Shown here in pieces: positions 12,260 through 23,616 of a stretch of DNA of 64,000 bases. Numbering within the stretch: position 1 is the first letter of the stretch; the number at the start of each line of letters is the position of its first letter. Origin of the DNA: Cercis canadensis (lineage: Eukaryota; Streptophyta; Magnoliopsida; Fabales; Fabaceae); assembly GCA_003255065.1 (NCBI GenBank), contig QAOA01000694.1, positions 69,756 to 133,755 on the forward strand, written 5' to 3'. The notes under the pieces were generated by a model. That model ran no database searches. It was not told the DNA's origin and saw only the letters and a list, made by a program, of their open reading frames with translations. Made by a program: the position numbers and the translations under genes.

Positions 12260-13156
12260 CATTTGGACGGTGGTGTCTTCATATGTAACTCTGGCCATGT
12301 TTTTGGTCTCCAACCACACCATCCTCTGGCACTGGGTTTTACGAGATAAGGTTGTTAATTCTACGGATAAATGGCTTTCGTTGTCTGTTGAAAGAGTTAT
12401 CCGCTGTTTACAGGAACCTTAAATCTCAACGCATTGAAATTATAAGAAGAAAATATACTGCATAAGGATGTCTAGAACATTAATGTGGTCTGTTGGGTAA
12501 CTTGGGTTCCCCATCTCTTTCTTCTGTTAATAGGAGAGTCGATGTGGAAAGGAAGCGGAAGATAGGAGGAGGATTCAAGACAGGGTTATGTATGTAATAT
12601 TTCTTACGGTGTATAAGACACTAGGCAGCCAAAATTGAAAAAAAATATTCTCTTTTAAATTATGATTATTCTTTTATAGAATGTGAAGAAAGAAATCGAG
12701 AAATATTCTTTCTTTTGACGCCGAAGTGCCTTTCCCCACAACAACAACAACAAATTCACAGGATTCATTGTAATTGCTGCTGTTGTATGGATTGGAAGGT
12801 TATTATTACCTCAACCATTTCTAATTAATAATCTACATAGTAAATACTCTTCTGGCCAAGTGGACAATAGTTTTGAAGACTTCTTGTGAAAATGTTACTT
12901 TTATACAAAGTAGGGCTAACAACTAGCACAAAATGAACATGGCCCAGAAAAAGAAAAAAAGTAACACAAAATGAAGTGAATTTTAAACATATAATGCATT
13001 ACAGCATATGATCAAGCTGTTAACGTTTAGAAATTAATGCTATTTATAAATTTTCCATAAATTAACTGTGAAGAAGTAAAGATTAGATGACATGAATCGA
13101 GAATGGGTTGCAGGGCGCAGCGCACTGATGATGAGAAGGAGGAGGAAAGGTGATCA
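12260..13156. other. Convergent intergenic region
   Basis: This holds the 3' UTRs of the DnaJ-type gene (+) and the DUF1995 gene (-). A short (ACA)n run lies at 12737-12752. I see no other gene, repeat family or RNA in it. Confidence 0.5.
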
Positions 13157-15984
13157 TCAAAATGCCTTCATGAATCGGTTTATCGAAGAGAAGATGCCAG
13201 CCGCTTTGTCAATCAAACTTCGGCCTTGCTCTGACTTCTGTTCCGGGTCACCAAATATTATCTGCCCCATACAGGTAATGATACCCATCAGAAATATAAT
13301 AAAAGTGACCTAACCCTTGGTTTTCCCCCTTCTTTGCTTGGGATTGGTTCAGGTGTTTTCATTATGTATTATTAACCAACAAAATGAGTAACAACCTCAA
13401 CTATAAACAATTGAGGGACATAGCATGGTTATAACTTATATCTATATGATCAACATCTAGTGATGTAGTCCAAAATTGAAGCCACTAACGTGACTAACCT
13501 CAAGGTCTTCAGCATCAGGACGGCTTATGAATTCCTTGGCAAGCAAATATCTGTTTGGTCTGTCCTTGTCATCATAGAACACTTTCCACAATCTAAGTGC
13601 GATCAGCAAAACAAGAATTAGACAGCAAGCTATAGATGGGTCTAATAGTATTCCTTATAGGAAGGGAAACGAAAAGACCTTACCCTGGATAGCACCTAAA
13701 GACTGCACCGGTTGGTAGAGGTCGCATGGAATAGACAGTTGTAAAAGTGCTGCACAACAAATGATAATAGTTCAGTAGTCTGATTTGATGAGAAAAATGC
13801 AATTCTTCTGAGTAAACTGCATCAAGAACACACACGAAGGGAACTGAACACAGACAGTAAAGTATTGACTTGAAGACGAACCTTAAAATTTATCCAATGT
13901 GACTTTTTAACTAAAGGGAGAGTAAGAAACTGTAAGGCTGGGCCCAGAAGGAAGAAATAGCAGAAAACATTTATCATAGGTTACAGGTGGCACAAATGGA
14001 CGGTTAGGAGAGACTAGCAGCAACACCAAGAACTTCAGGCACTAGAAAGACTCAAAGGGGGAAAAAAAAAAGGCTACCAAGTTTGCTAGAAAAGAGATGA
14101 CCAGTCATTAAACATAATCTATGTCATATATATATATATTGCTTGAATAATCTATATCATATTTACTTTAGGAGAACTAAGTTAAGTCAGACATCTGGAG
14201 GAGATTTGTCTATGCAACATGTGACCGGGGGCCAAATTTGTCTAAGTCCAGTTGACATGTATACTATTTCTAACAAACAGTTCATTAGTTAAACTTCAAG
14301 AAGTAGAGCATATCTGAGTGAAAGAGTTCAGAAATCACACCTTAAAAAGTAGCGCCTTAACTTCCGAACATTAACTCCGACCCCAACATCCTCACTGATC
14401 AGGCGTGGATTCCACATGATGAGGGGCCTTGGCTGCCAGTATATAGAAAAGGAATTGGAAGCAACATAAATATATATATGAAACACAAAACGTACATGGC
14501 AATTTCTGAACTTTATGTAGATGCCGAAATGGCATTGTCAGGTGATGCTATCTTGCAGCCTATGCTAGCAAGCTAGAATAACAGATATGAGAAGTAACCA
14601 GAATTTTAGCATGGATTGCACTTGTTTTGCATGATGAACCCTTGTCATGTACTCACATTCAAGAATTTGATATTTTAGCTACTTAAAATGCTAATCTAAT
14701 GACTGATTTAGACATGCATTTAAAAACACTCACATTTGCTTTCCCTATTTAATAAAGAAAAGGCATCACATTGATCAGTGAATGGATGTTTGAATTTTAG
14801 ATACCACGAGAATTGCTGACACAAAATGCTTGCATTGAAGATAGAAGAACAAGAGAGGTCAGGAATATACTGGATCATTTGAGAGATTAGATGCAATTCT
14901 CTCTACATATTCTAACATCTGATAATCAGGAACAACCATAACCACGATCTCATCTTCACTCTCTACAGGCTTCCGGTCACTTAAGCTGGATAAACAGAAC
15001 AGAAGAACTTCACATGATATAGCAGTAGGATGTCCATTAAGACATAGAGAAATACAAAAAAATAAAATGCATGGAATTGCAACAGCATGGCCATTAAAGT
15101 TCTTAATTGCAATGCAGAATTAAGAATCTAATGGTTAAAAGTATACTCCACAACTACGTTGACAGGGAAAGAAAAAGGATAAAACAAGAGTATTAATTAA
15201 TCAATGTGGTGGGCTGGTGGCAATCACCTCGCGAATCTAAACACAGCATCTTTCCACCGATATTTTAGAAGAGCAGCTGCACCAGCATCTGGAAATATGG
15301 CTTTAACTCTCTAACGATCAAAGACATAGAACTTAGCAACCAAGGTTACTGATTACATGATATATGCATCAACACCCACATTGAAACAATTTATTCATCT
15401 TATGTTGAAGCACCATAAACAGGTAAAGAGGGAGAAAGTCAGTAATTATAACATGAACATCACTTTTTGTGGATTCTTATGAGAACAGAATTTAGAGGCT
15501 GCTAGCATTTTTCCAATTCATTCCTTGTTTCTCTCACCATAAGGAATAACCAGAAGTCCAGAGCAGGTAACGGTATAAGTAAAGTGACATATAAACTGCC
15601 TACTATGTAACAAACAAGGACATGAAAAACCAGTATAATGCAGACGACATGCAAATAACCAATTTAAATTACATAAACATAACAATACAAGCAATCACTT
15701 TATGGAGAAACACAATAGTAGGTCCAAGATCGGAAACAGAAAAAGCACTTTGCAATTGGACCTTTGAGATTTTATAGAAAAGATTGGATTTAATTCAGAA
15801 AATCCTTTAAATGTTTAAGTATTAGAACTCAGAATAACCCGTCCCACTAACCTGACATCCTGTTTCCTGAATAAGTGTATCCAAAAATACCCTTGATAAT
15901 TCCCAGAGCTCCACCTGTGCACCTTCATCATCTAAAAATTGCAGTTGGGGGATTAAAAGTTCCACCTGTAAGAAGGTTCTTTAA

Positions 15985-16037
<53 letters not shown>

Positions 16038-17533
16038 GGTCAACAACTGAAATATTGAAAAAAATTGATTGATAAACCAAACCAGACATGAAACTCATTC
16101 GCCAGAATGATAATTTTTAACATCAAATTGACCTTGCTTAAATGTTGTAGTTACATGATAAGCAAATTAATGAAAAGCAGCATTGTACTGAAACAAGAAG
16201 AAAAACAGTCTTTATTTCTAGTTGGCTTAAACAGGTTAAATTTAGGAAGAAGTTGATCTCGGCAAGGTTAAGATGGATGGCTGGACTCCTTAAGAGAGCT
16301 TGAAGAATACCTTAATAGGTCTTCCACACTATGGATTTAAATCACGCTACCTCAATTCACCCAAGGTATCCACATAGAAGCATGCATAAACATTTGATTT
16401 TACAAACAACAAACATCAAGGACAACAATGACACTCTGAAAAAAAAGGGAAAAAAGAAAAAAGATATAGGGCAAATATTCACCCAATAGCAACCAATACA
16501 GAACTTGGAACTGTTTCACAAAAGATCCAATTTCTATATATATATATATCATTTAGAAGCAAGCCTGAAAAGAATGGCCTTACCCTCCGAGCGGAATAAA
16601 AGCTAACAAAGCACAGATAATGCATACTACTTTTAGAAACTGAGTATTATTAACTTTGGCACGTACTATGGCTCTCATCCCTCCTGAAGACACATATAAG
16701 GAAGTTGCCTGACTCGATTGCCGCACTGCACCTTCCAAGTCTGGAGGTAAGCAACTGAGAGAGAAAGCACCATTTTATGAATTTCCAATATATAGTTTAA
16801 GGAGTGAAATAAAAGACAAGTGTTATTCAACATTTTTATATAGGGACTATTCTCATCAGTTAGATTTAATAAAATTATGACTTAAAAAGGACCCATATGT
16901 CCATACGACATAATATTTTTATGCGCTGGAAAGCTTCTTTACTGTTACAACATCAGTATCTGCAAACCATCAAGATTTCATTAAATTACTCCGTAAACTA
17001 GATGACAGAAATAATCAGAAAAGGCCAAACGGGGTCATCATAAACTCAATCTAGGAAAAAGGCAGCAAGATAGTTTAGAAACCGCCCCACTATGTAAATA
17101 AAGCTCAAATAATTGGCAACAGATTTTAGGTTCTTAATTGTTCAAAAGCTTAGGCCCAGAAGAAATGGCCTAGATATGTTAACAAAGCTCATATAATCCT
17201 AAGACAGAATACTATCAATGGTTGATAATCCAAATTATAAACTAATTGAAGAAACCAATACCTGTCATCTTCATCCTCCTCCTCCTCATTTTCTGAATTT
17301 TCTAGTGAATATGAAGGTGAGGCCTCTTCAAGGTTGTCTTGGGGAGGTTCACCCTCGAATTTCTCAAACTTGGCACAAATTCTTGAGCTGTAGCTTTCAC
17401 AGTGAAGGGAAATCCCATTGTGCCCACAAAAGATAGAGTGTGAGGAAGAGAAGGAAAAGCGAGTCGGTGAAGTTGGAAAGAGTATCGAGGGACGGTAGCA
17501 GTAGAAGTTGCAGCTTAGACTTGAAGAAGCCAT
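13157..17533 (-). CDS. Chloroplast DUF1995 domain protein
   Basis: Nine exons on the minus strand (17533-17262, 16754-16667, 15965-15852, 15310-15228, 14985-14871, 14432-14341, 13749-13684, 13592-13499, 13261-13157) join in frame to 342 codons. The N-terminus (MASSSLSCNFYCYRPSILF) is a typical chloroplast transit peptide. An acidic linker, rich in Glu and Asp, follows at about residues 70-90, then a DUF1995 domain to the C-terminus (motifs EIVVMVVPDYQMLEYVERIA, FRCYPG, RPNRYLLAKEF). LPA3, a photosystem II assembly factor, shares this domain. The present protein matches the At5g27560-like branch, whose function I do not know. Its start faces the KIN-14 gene across a shared promoter, the same pair order as At5g27560/At5g27550. 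Intron 2 ends in a long CT repeat beside its acceptor. Confidence 0.88.
15989..16035. repeat. (GA)n microsatellite in DUF1995 intron 2
   Basis: About 47 bases of uninterrupted GA on the plus strand. On the transcribed strand this reads (CT)n and ends about 23 bases before the acceptor of exon 3. Confidence 0.95.
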
Positions 17534-18194
17534 TAATTTTGTTGCCTGTTACTCTGTTAGTGTTCACATACCGAAGCCATGGACGATGATGATGTAACTG
17601 TTTCTATCCGCTTTTGCCGTTTGGCTTGTAATTTTATTATATTTTTATTAATTATTTTATTATCTCCTAACCATATAGGATCTTTTCGTTTTACTGCTGG
17701 GAGGCATCGTTTCTTTCATTAACTTCCCCCACTAAATAGACGACATCATCGAATCCCTTCACGGTATAATCGTTCTCTCTCAAGTTACCCTTTCTCTTCT
17801 TTAACGTACGTTGGACATCGGAGTTCGGAGATATGTGTGAGTGAAACGACACTATATAGTATATGAGCTTTCTTGGAATAGACGACATGAGATCTTGTCC
17901 TCTTATTTTACGTCCTTGGTGGGCTGGGCCGTTTGGTAACCCTGGGCCAAATTGACCCAACCGAAAACGCTCCAGCAAATTTTATAGCCGTTGCAGCAAA
18001 GTTGTTTATTGCATTTCAATCCTACGGCTCTCTTGGTCCCAAATTCAAACTTGAAATCTCATCAAAACCCTACAGGCCGTTTAACAAGTAAACAGCAATC
18101 TCTCTCTCTCGCTCGCTCGCTCTAGCTCAGAAAGATTTTCGTGTTTGTCTGGGTGTTCTCTTTCCTATTCTCGAAGATCTCCATCACCGAAGCC
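17534..18194. promoter_or_regulatory. Divergent promoter between DUF1995 gene and KIN-14
   Basis: The two start codons face away from each other across 661 bases. Visible motifs are two site-II-like TGGGCC boxes (17925-17930, 17943-17948) and an MSA-like AACGG box on the minus strand at 17985-17995 that fits YCYAACGGYYA at 10 of 11 positions. A CT/CG-rich leader (tctctctctctcgctcgctcgctc) at 18099-18122 probably lies in the kinesin 5' UTR. The site-II boxes are typical of growth-related genes; the MSA box suggests G2/M expression of the kinesin. Confidence 0.55.
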
Positions 18195-21100
18195 ATGGAC
18201 GGTACTTTCTTTCTCCTTTCCCCATTTTCTCTCAAGATTTAGGTGTGTTTCTTTGTGCGATTTCTTGCATTTAAATGGAGCAAATTTAACAAATTTTATA
18301 CTTGTTTTAGATCAAACAATTGACATGCTCACGGAAAAATTTAATCGATTTGTTCTTGACTGCAATTTGAAGTCATCTTCAAACCCTGACTCAGGTTCCT
18401 CGGTTCTTCGGACTTTCTTTCTATGTTGAATGATTGAATTTTGTTTTTTCTTTTTTCTTTTTTCTTTTTCTTCTACTGTCTGCTCATTGATATTGTGATT
18501 TCAGCAGATAATCCTTCAGCGCAAGTGAACCGGAATTCTGACTGCATGGATGAGAATAGTCAGTCTAATGGAATCCATGATATTTCTCCAGATCAGGACC
18601 ATACACTTCCAATTTTGAAGAAAATCCTTGATTTGAGTGCCAAGCTTCAGGTAAGTCTTAAATCTTAAATCATTGTTTGATCAAACTAAACAGCATTCTG
18701 CTATGCAACTTGCAATATTTAATCTTATCTTCTTTAAAAAAAAGTTGTGGGTTCTTCAGGCCTTTTTCTGTTCCACTCTTTCCTTAATCTAACAAACAAT
18801 AGCTTCATTTTACACATGTACGGAAGTTTTCTATTAGTTTACCTGGTTTTTATGCTTCATGCTCCAGGATTTGAAGAATCAACATACAGCCCTATCTGAT
18901 GAAGTGAAACTCACAACAAACTCCTTTCCAGACCCTAATGTTTTGAAGTCTTTTCAGCTTCTCAGTAAGGCTCTAGTATAAACACAAAATTGAAAATACT
19001 TTCCATCTCTTTTTCTAATTCCTTATAATGGGTTTTCATCTTTTTGTCTTGTACTAGGTTCTGAATATGAACTTCTGAAAAGAAAGTACCTCGATGAGTC
19101 CTCTGAGCGCAGGCGGCTCTACAATGAAGTGATTGAGCTTAAGGGAAATATAAGAGTTTTTTGCAGATGCAGACCATTAAATGAAAATGAAACTGCTAAT
19201 GGGTCTGCATCTGTTGTCAATTTTGAATCATCTCATGATAATGAGCTTCAAGTCATTTGTTCTGATTCTTCTAAGAAGCAATTCAAATTTGATTATGTGT
19301 TTAAACCCGAAGATAACCAAGGTACCTGAGAATTAGGAACTTTAGTCAGTGAAGTAATTTCTTTCTGTCAAATGATTAATCATGTCTGTTGTGAATGCAG
19401 AGGTTGTTTTCGCACAAACAAAACCTATTGTTACATCAGTCTTGGATGGTTATAATGTCTGCATATTTGCCTATGGGCAAACTGGAACTGGTAAGACATT
19501 TACAATGGAGGGAACTCCAGAACATAGGGGAGTCAATTACAGAACACTGGATGAATTGTTCCGGATTTCTGAAGAGAGACAAGGCATAATGAAATATGAA
19601 TTGCTTGTTAGCATGTTGGAGGTTTACAATGAGAAGATCAGGGACCTCTTGGCAGACAATTCTATCCAACCTACTAAGAAGTAATTTTGCATTCTACTTT
19701 ATGTTTACTCTAATTAGTACACCTTAAATTAGGCTTGTAAATTTAAACTAAACTGGCACTTTCACATGCTTGTAAAAGTAATATGCGGAAATACCTATGA
19801 TATATTGCTCTGCTAAGATAAAGAGCATGCTATGATAAAACAGTACCTTGAATCTATGAGAACATGCTTACGGGCTACTAGATCAGAACTATATGTCATC
19901 TATCTCACATTATAGCTTCTGTCTTCTCTTTGTATTTTGATTTTTGACTCAGTAATACTTCTGTCTTTTGACTTTGTAAGTTTAATTACCTCTGCAATTG
20001 AACTTATTTGATGGTAGTGTAACTGGATTTTGCTATAGCAGTTAAACCTTTCAATATAATCTCCAACTTTCCTCTCATTCCTCCGACCCAAGTATGAAAT
20101 TTTGTATCTTAGAACGTTTATTAAGCAATATGACTGATTTAATTTTTAATAACTACATGTTTTTGGATATATTATCAAAGATGTTCAGTCATAGGTTGAA
20201 ATAGAACCACAGATTAAATTGTGAACTTTATCTACTTGGGTGAAGGTTGGAGATAAAGCAAGCAGCAGATGGAACCCAAGAAGTTCCAGGACTTGTTGAA
20301 GCTCGTGTTTATGGAATAGAGGATGTGTGGGAAATGCTCAAGTCGGGAAACCAAGCGAGATCTGTTGGATCCACCAGTGCCAATGAGCTTAGCAGCCGTT
20401 CTCATTGGTAAATCTGATTCTTATTTCTCATTAAGGAAAAAAAGGAAACGAAAAGAGCTTATTCCATGTTTAATTCTTATTTTGTGTTCTGAAATATTTT
20501 AATCATACACAATAGCAGAGTTATTCCTTGAATAATTATATATTTGAATGACAATTACAGTATGCTTAGTATCAGTGAATGTATTAAATTATATCGCTGA
20601 TATGATGGGCGATATAAGTATTGCTTGTACATTCTTGATAACCAAGGGCCGTTCACATGCAGCTTGTTGCGAGTTACTGTTATGGGGGAAAATTTAATAA
20701 ATGGTCAGAGGACAAGGAGTCAGCTTTGGCTAGTAGACTTGGCTGGTAGTGAGCGAGTGGGAAGAACTGAAGTTGAAGGGGAAAGATTGAAGGAATCTCA
20801 ATTTATAAATAAGTCCCTCTCAGCACTTGGTGATGTTATATCTGCCCTTGCATCCAAATCAGCTCATATCCCTTACAGGCAATTCTCTTTTCCACTCTTT
20901 CACAGACTCACTAAGACATCATATGACTTTCAATCTTATTAACGTATGTACTCTTTTGTTTGAGACAGGAACTCAAAGCTCACCCATATACTGCAGAGCT
21001 CCTTAGGTGAGGTTTAGCTTCAGCATTTTGCTCCTTTGAGAATGAGTCTTGTATGATTCAATTTGCAGCTGATCCCGGTGCTTAAACTAATAAAACTTAC

Positions 21101-22492
21101 TGAATCAGAAGCAAAGATCCAATTGCAATTCTAATATCAGTTTTAAATGGTATCTTGTTTGTTGTTCTCTCTTTACATGTTATGTTGAACTGGGATTAAT
21201 TTGCAGGAGGAGACTGCAAAACTCTGATGTTTGTCCAGGTAAGTCCAAGTGCAACAGACCTTGGAGAAACACTTTGTTCATTGAATTTTGCCACCCGTGT
21301 CCGAGGAATTGAGAGTGGTCCAGCTCGCAAGCAGACGGACCTCACTGAGCTGTTTAAATACAAGCAGATGGTATGTTAGAGTGAAATTGTATTTTCTAAA
21401 TATGGAAATAGCCACAACTTTTAATTGCTGAAACTTGAATTCCATCAACAGGCAGAAAAGCTCAAGCATGATGAGAAGGAAGCTAAAAAATTACAGGACA
21501 ACTTGCAAACCTTGCAACTAAGGCTTGCTGCAAGAGAACACATATGCAGAAATCTTCAGGAGAAGGTAGAATTATGACTTGAGATGTGTTATAATTTGGA
21601 AAGTTTACTGTTCATGTATTTCCATCTTTCCTTGTTTATATATATGCACTTCATCTTCACTTATCCACTTTATCTTTGAATTGCTCAGGTTCGGGACCTT
21701 GAGAACCAGATAGCAGAGGAAAGAAAAACCAGGCTAAAACAAGAAAGTAGATCCCTAGCTGCTGTTTCAGCTCAACCTTCAGCACTGCCATCATCGAAAC
21801 AAGCAGCAGCTCAGAAAGCCGTAAATGAGAAGAAGCCTCCACTGGGTCCTTCGAAATTTAGATTGCCACTGCGAAGAATTTCTAATTTCTTGCCGCCACC
21901 ATCTCCGTTACCATCAAAGAAAAGAGTAGGTACCAATTCCATGGCATCAGCTTCAGCACACGGAAAGGAAAACATTGCCAGAACAACCTCAAACATAGCA
22001 AATACAGAAGGCCTTACCAGACCAAGAAGAAGGGTCTCTATTGCAGTGAGAGCACCAGCACCAGCACCATCAACAGCGCAGGTTCTTCAGCCTAGGAGGC
22101 GGGTCTCTATTGCTGCAATCCGTCCTGACACAAGTTCTGACATTACAACTCCACTCCGTGCCTCTGCTTCTCGATTCAATGGTGGTAGCAGTATAATAGG
22201 GGGGCCCGGCCAACAATCATCGATAAGGAACCAAAGGAAAGCTCGGTATTCAAGGTTGTTCGCCCCACTGCCAGAGCTGAGAACGTCAAATGAGAACACC
22301 CCAATTGCCACGAGGAGCAGTAGCAAGTTTATGGGGAGTCCAGTGCAGGCAGATTCGCGGGTGGCTAGGCATCCAACTCTTGTTGCACTGCAACGCAAGT
22401 CTCTCGTGTGGAGTCCACTCAAGCTCAGAGGTTTGAAAAATAACAGGAAGTCATTAGTCTTGCCATCTCGGCCTTCCATCGAAATGCAATGA
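18195..22492 (+). CDS. Kinesin, class 14 (KIN-14S-like)
   Basis: Twelve exons (18195-18201, 18311-18394, 18505-18650, 18868-18964, 19058-19321, 19401-19680, 20246-20407, 20663-20878, 20969-21006, 21207-21370, 21452-21565, 21689-22492) give 791 codons. A short N-terminal coiled region leads into the neck and motor ([14 protein letters not shown] at 138-151). The neck lies just before the motor, as in class-14, usually minus-end-directed kinesins. The motor has the P-loop GQTGTGKT (225-232), switch I NELSSRSH (339-346) and switch [10 protein letters not shown] (370-377), so ATP and microtubule binding look intact. A coiled coil follows (487-540), then a long basic Ser/Pro/Arg tail likely to bind microtubules. 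Intron 8 has a GC donor. The probable Arabidopsis counterpart is At5g27550. The symbol is not certain enough to assign. Confidence 0.9.
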
Positions 22493-23355
22493 ACCTTGTT
22501 TTCTCAACAATGGCATATACTTACTTTCGAAATTTGGGGCACATATATTTGCAAAGGAATAGTAAATTTGTAATGCCGCTGGTTATATACTCTTGTAAAA
22601 ATTTCCCCTCAATCCTTTAGTTGCTGTTAAAGTATATCTGTGTGTTTGTGTCGGTGTTTCTTAAGCTCAAGTCAAGTTGAAGTCTAATTGCAATAACGAC
22701 ATGCCGAAAATTATGTAAAGATCTACAGCCGACACACCACATGATGTTAATCATTTATTAGTTACATAATTCACTAAATTTGTTACTTCTACAAAAAGTA
22801 TAGATTGTAATGTTCATTTAAGAGTTTAAATTAAAATAATTTCCCATAAGCATATTTTATATTTGCTAGTGGTTTATGTATGAACTATGAAATGAAACAC
22901 GTAACACGATAAATACACATTGCATACCCCCTTTTATTTAAGAAAAATTCAATGCAATTACTAATTCCTAAAAGACCATACAAAGAAATTGGGTAATTTG
23001 TTATTTTTGTTGCTGAGAATAGTAAAGTTGTATGTTAACCAGCATTTGCACGTCACCAACACCAAAAATACACATTACATACCCCTTTTTCTTTACTTGT
23101 GGTGTTTCGTAGCGGAAAATTTTGTTTGAGCTGGTTCATTTACAAACTATAAATAAATAAACAAATAAATAAATAAAATACAAAAGATTTTTAGGTGCTC
23201 CGTATAAAATACAAGTCAACCCTGGTCCCCAATGAGACGGGGGAGGTAAAAATGGGAAAGCCATTTTGAGTTAGAAAAAGCCAATTGATCATCATTCATC
23301 ACTGCTAATTTGTTATTTAATTATTATTTTGCTTTTGAAAAAAGGAAGTTCGATA
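22493..23355. other. Kinesin 3' flank and distal TANGLED promoter
   Basis: AT-rich sequence with a kinesin 3' UTR at its start. A 25-bp near-identical direct repeat (AAATACACATTRCATACCCC core) occurs at about 22911-22935 and again at about 23068-23092. An (AAAT)n/(AAAC) run lies at 23151-23178. No gene is seen. Confidence 0.45.
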
Positions 23356-23416
23356 TAGCCGTTGTATTCGCACCCTGAGGATTGACTCGACCGTTGGAAC
23401 ACAGGGAACCGTTACC
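23356..23416 (-). promoter_or_regulatory. Cluster of three MSA-like (AACGG) elements
   Basis: On the minus strand, TACAACGGCTA (23356-23366) and TCCAACGGTCG (23388-23398) each fit the mitosis-specific activator consensus YCYAACGGYYA at 10 of 11 bases; GGTAACGGTTC (23406-23416) has the core only. They lie 200-260 bases before the TANGLED start. MSA boxes are bound by three-repeat MYB proteins and drive G2/M expression. Confidence 0.6.
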
Positions 23417-23616
23417 CATAGTTGATGTTTCAACCTGTGTTTGACTTTACTCTTCTCTTCGGGGCTAAACTATGAAACAAAAAGGTTTCTGGTGTGTCTG
23501 AGGGACAGAGAGAGAGAAACAGAAGGAAATTCATATCCAATCTTTGGTTGGGTACTGGTGTGTCGAGTGACTGAAATACTGAGACCCACCTCGTGTTTTC
23601 CTCAGAGATTGCAAGG

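Noticed and set aside
15989-16035. CRISPR-like or satellite array
   Set aside because: It is a simple dinucleotide repeat without spacers; no array of that kind occurs in the window.
21238-21451. An intron starting at the strong donor 21239
   Set aside because: The sequence codes for a conserved kinesin motif in frame, so the main transcript must keep it; kept only as a possible alternative form.
22087-22479. 130-codon minus-strand frame
   Set aside because: Shadow of the basic Ser/Pro/Arg kinesin tail.
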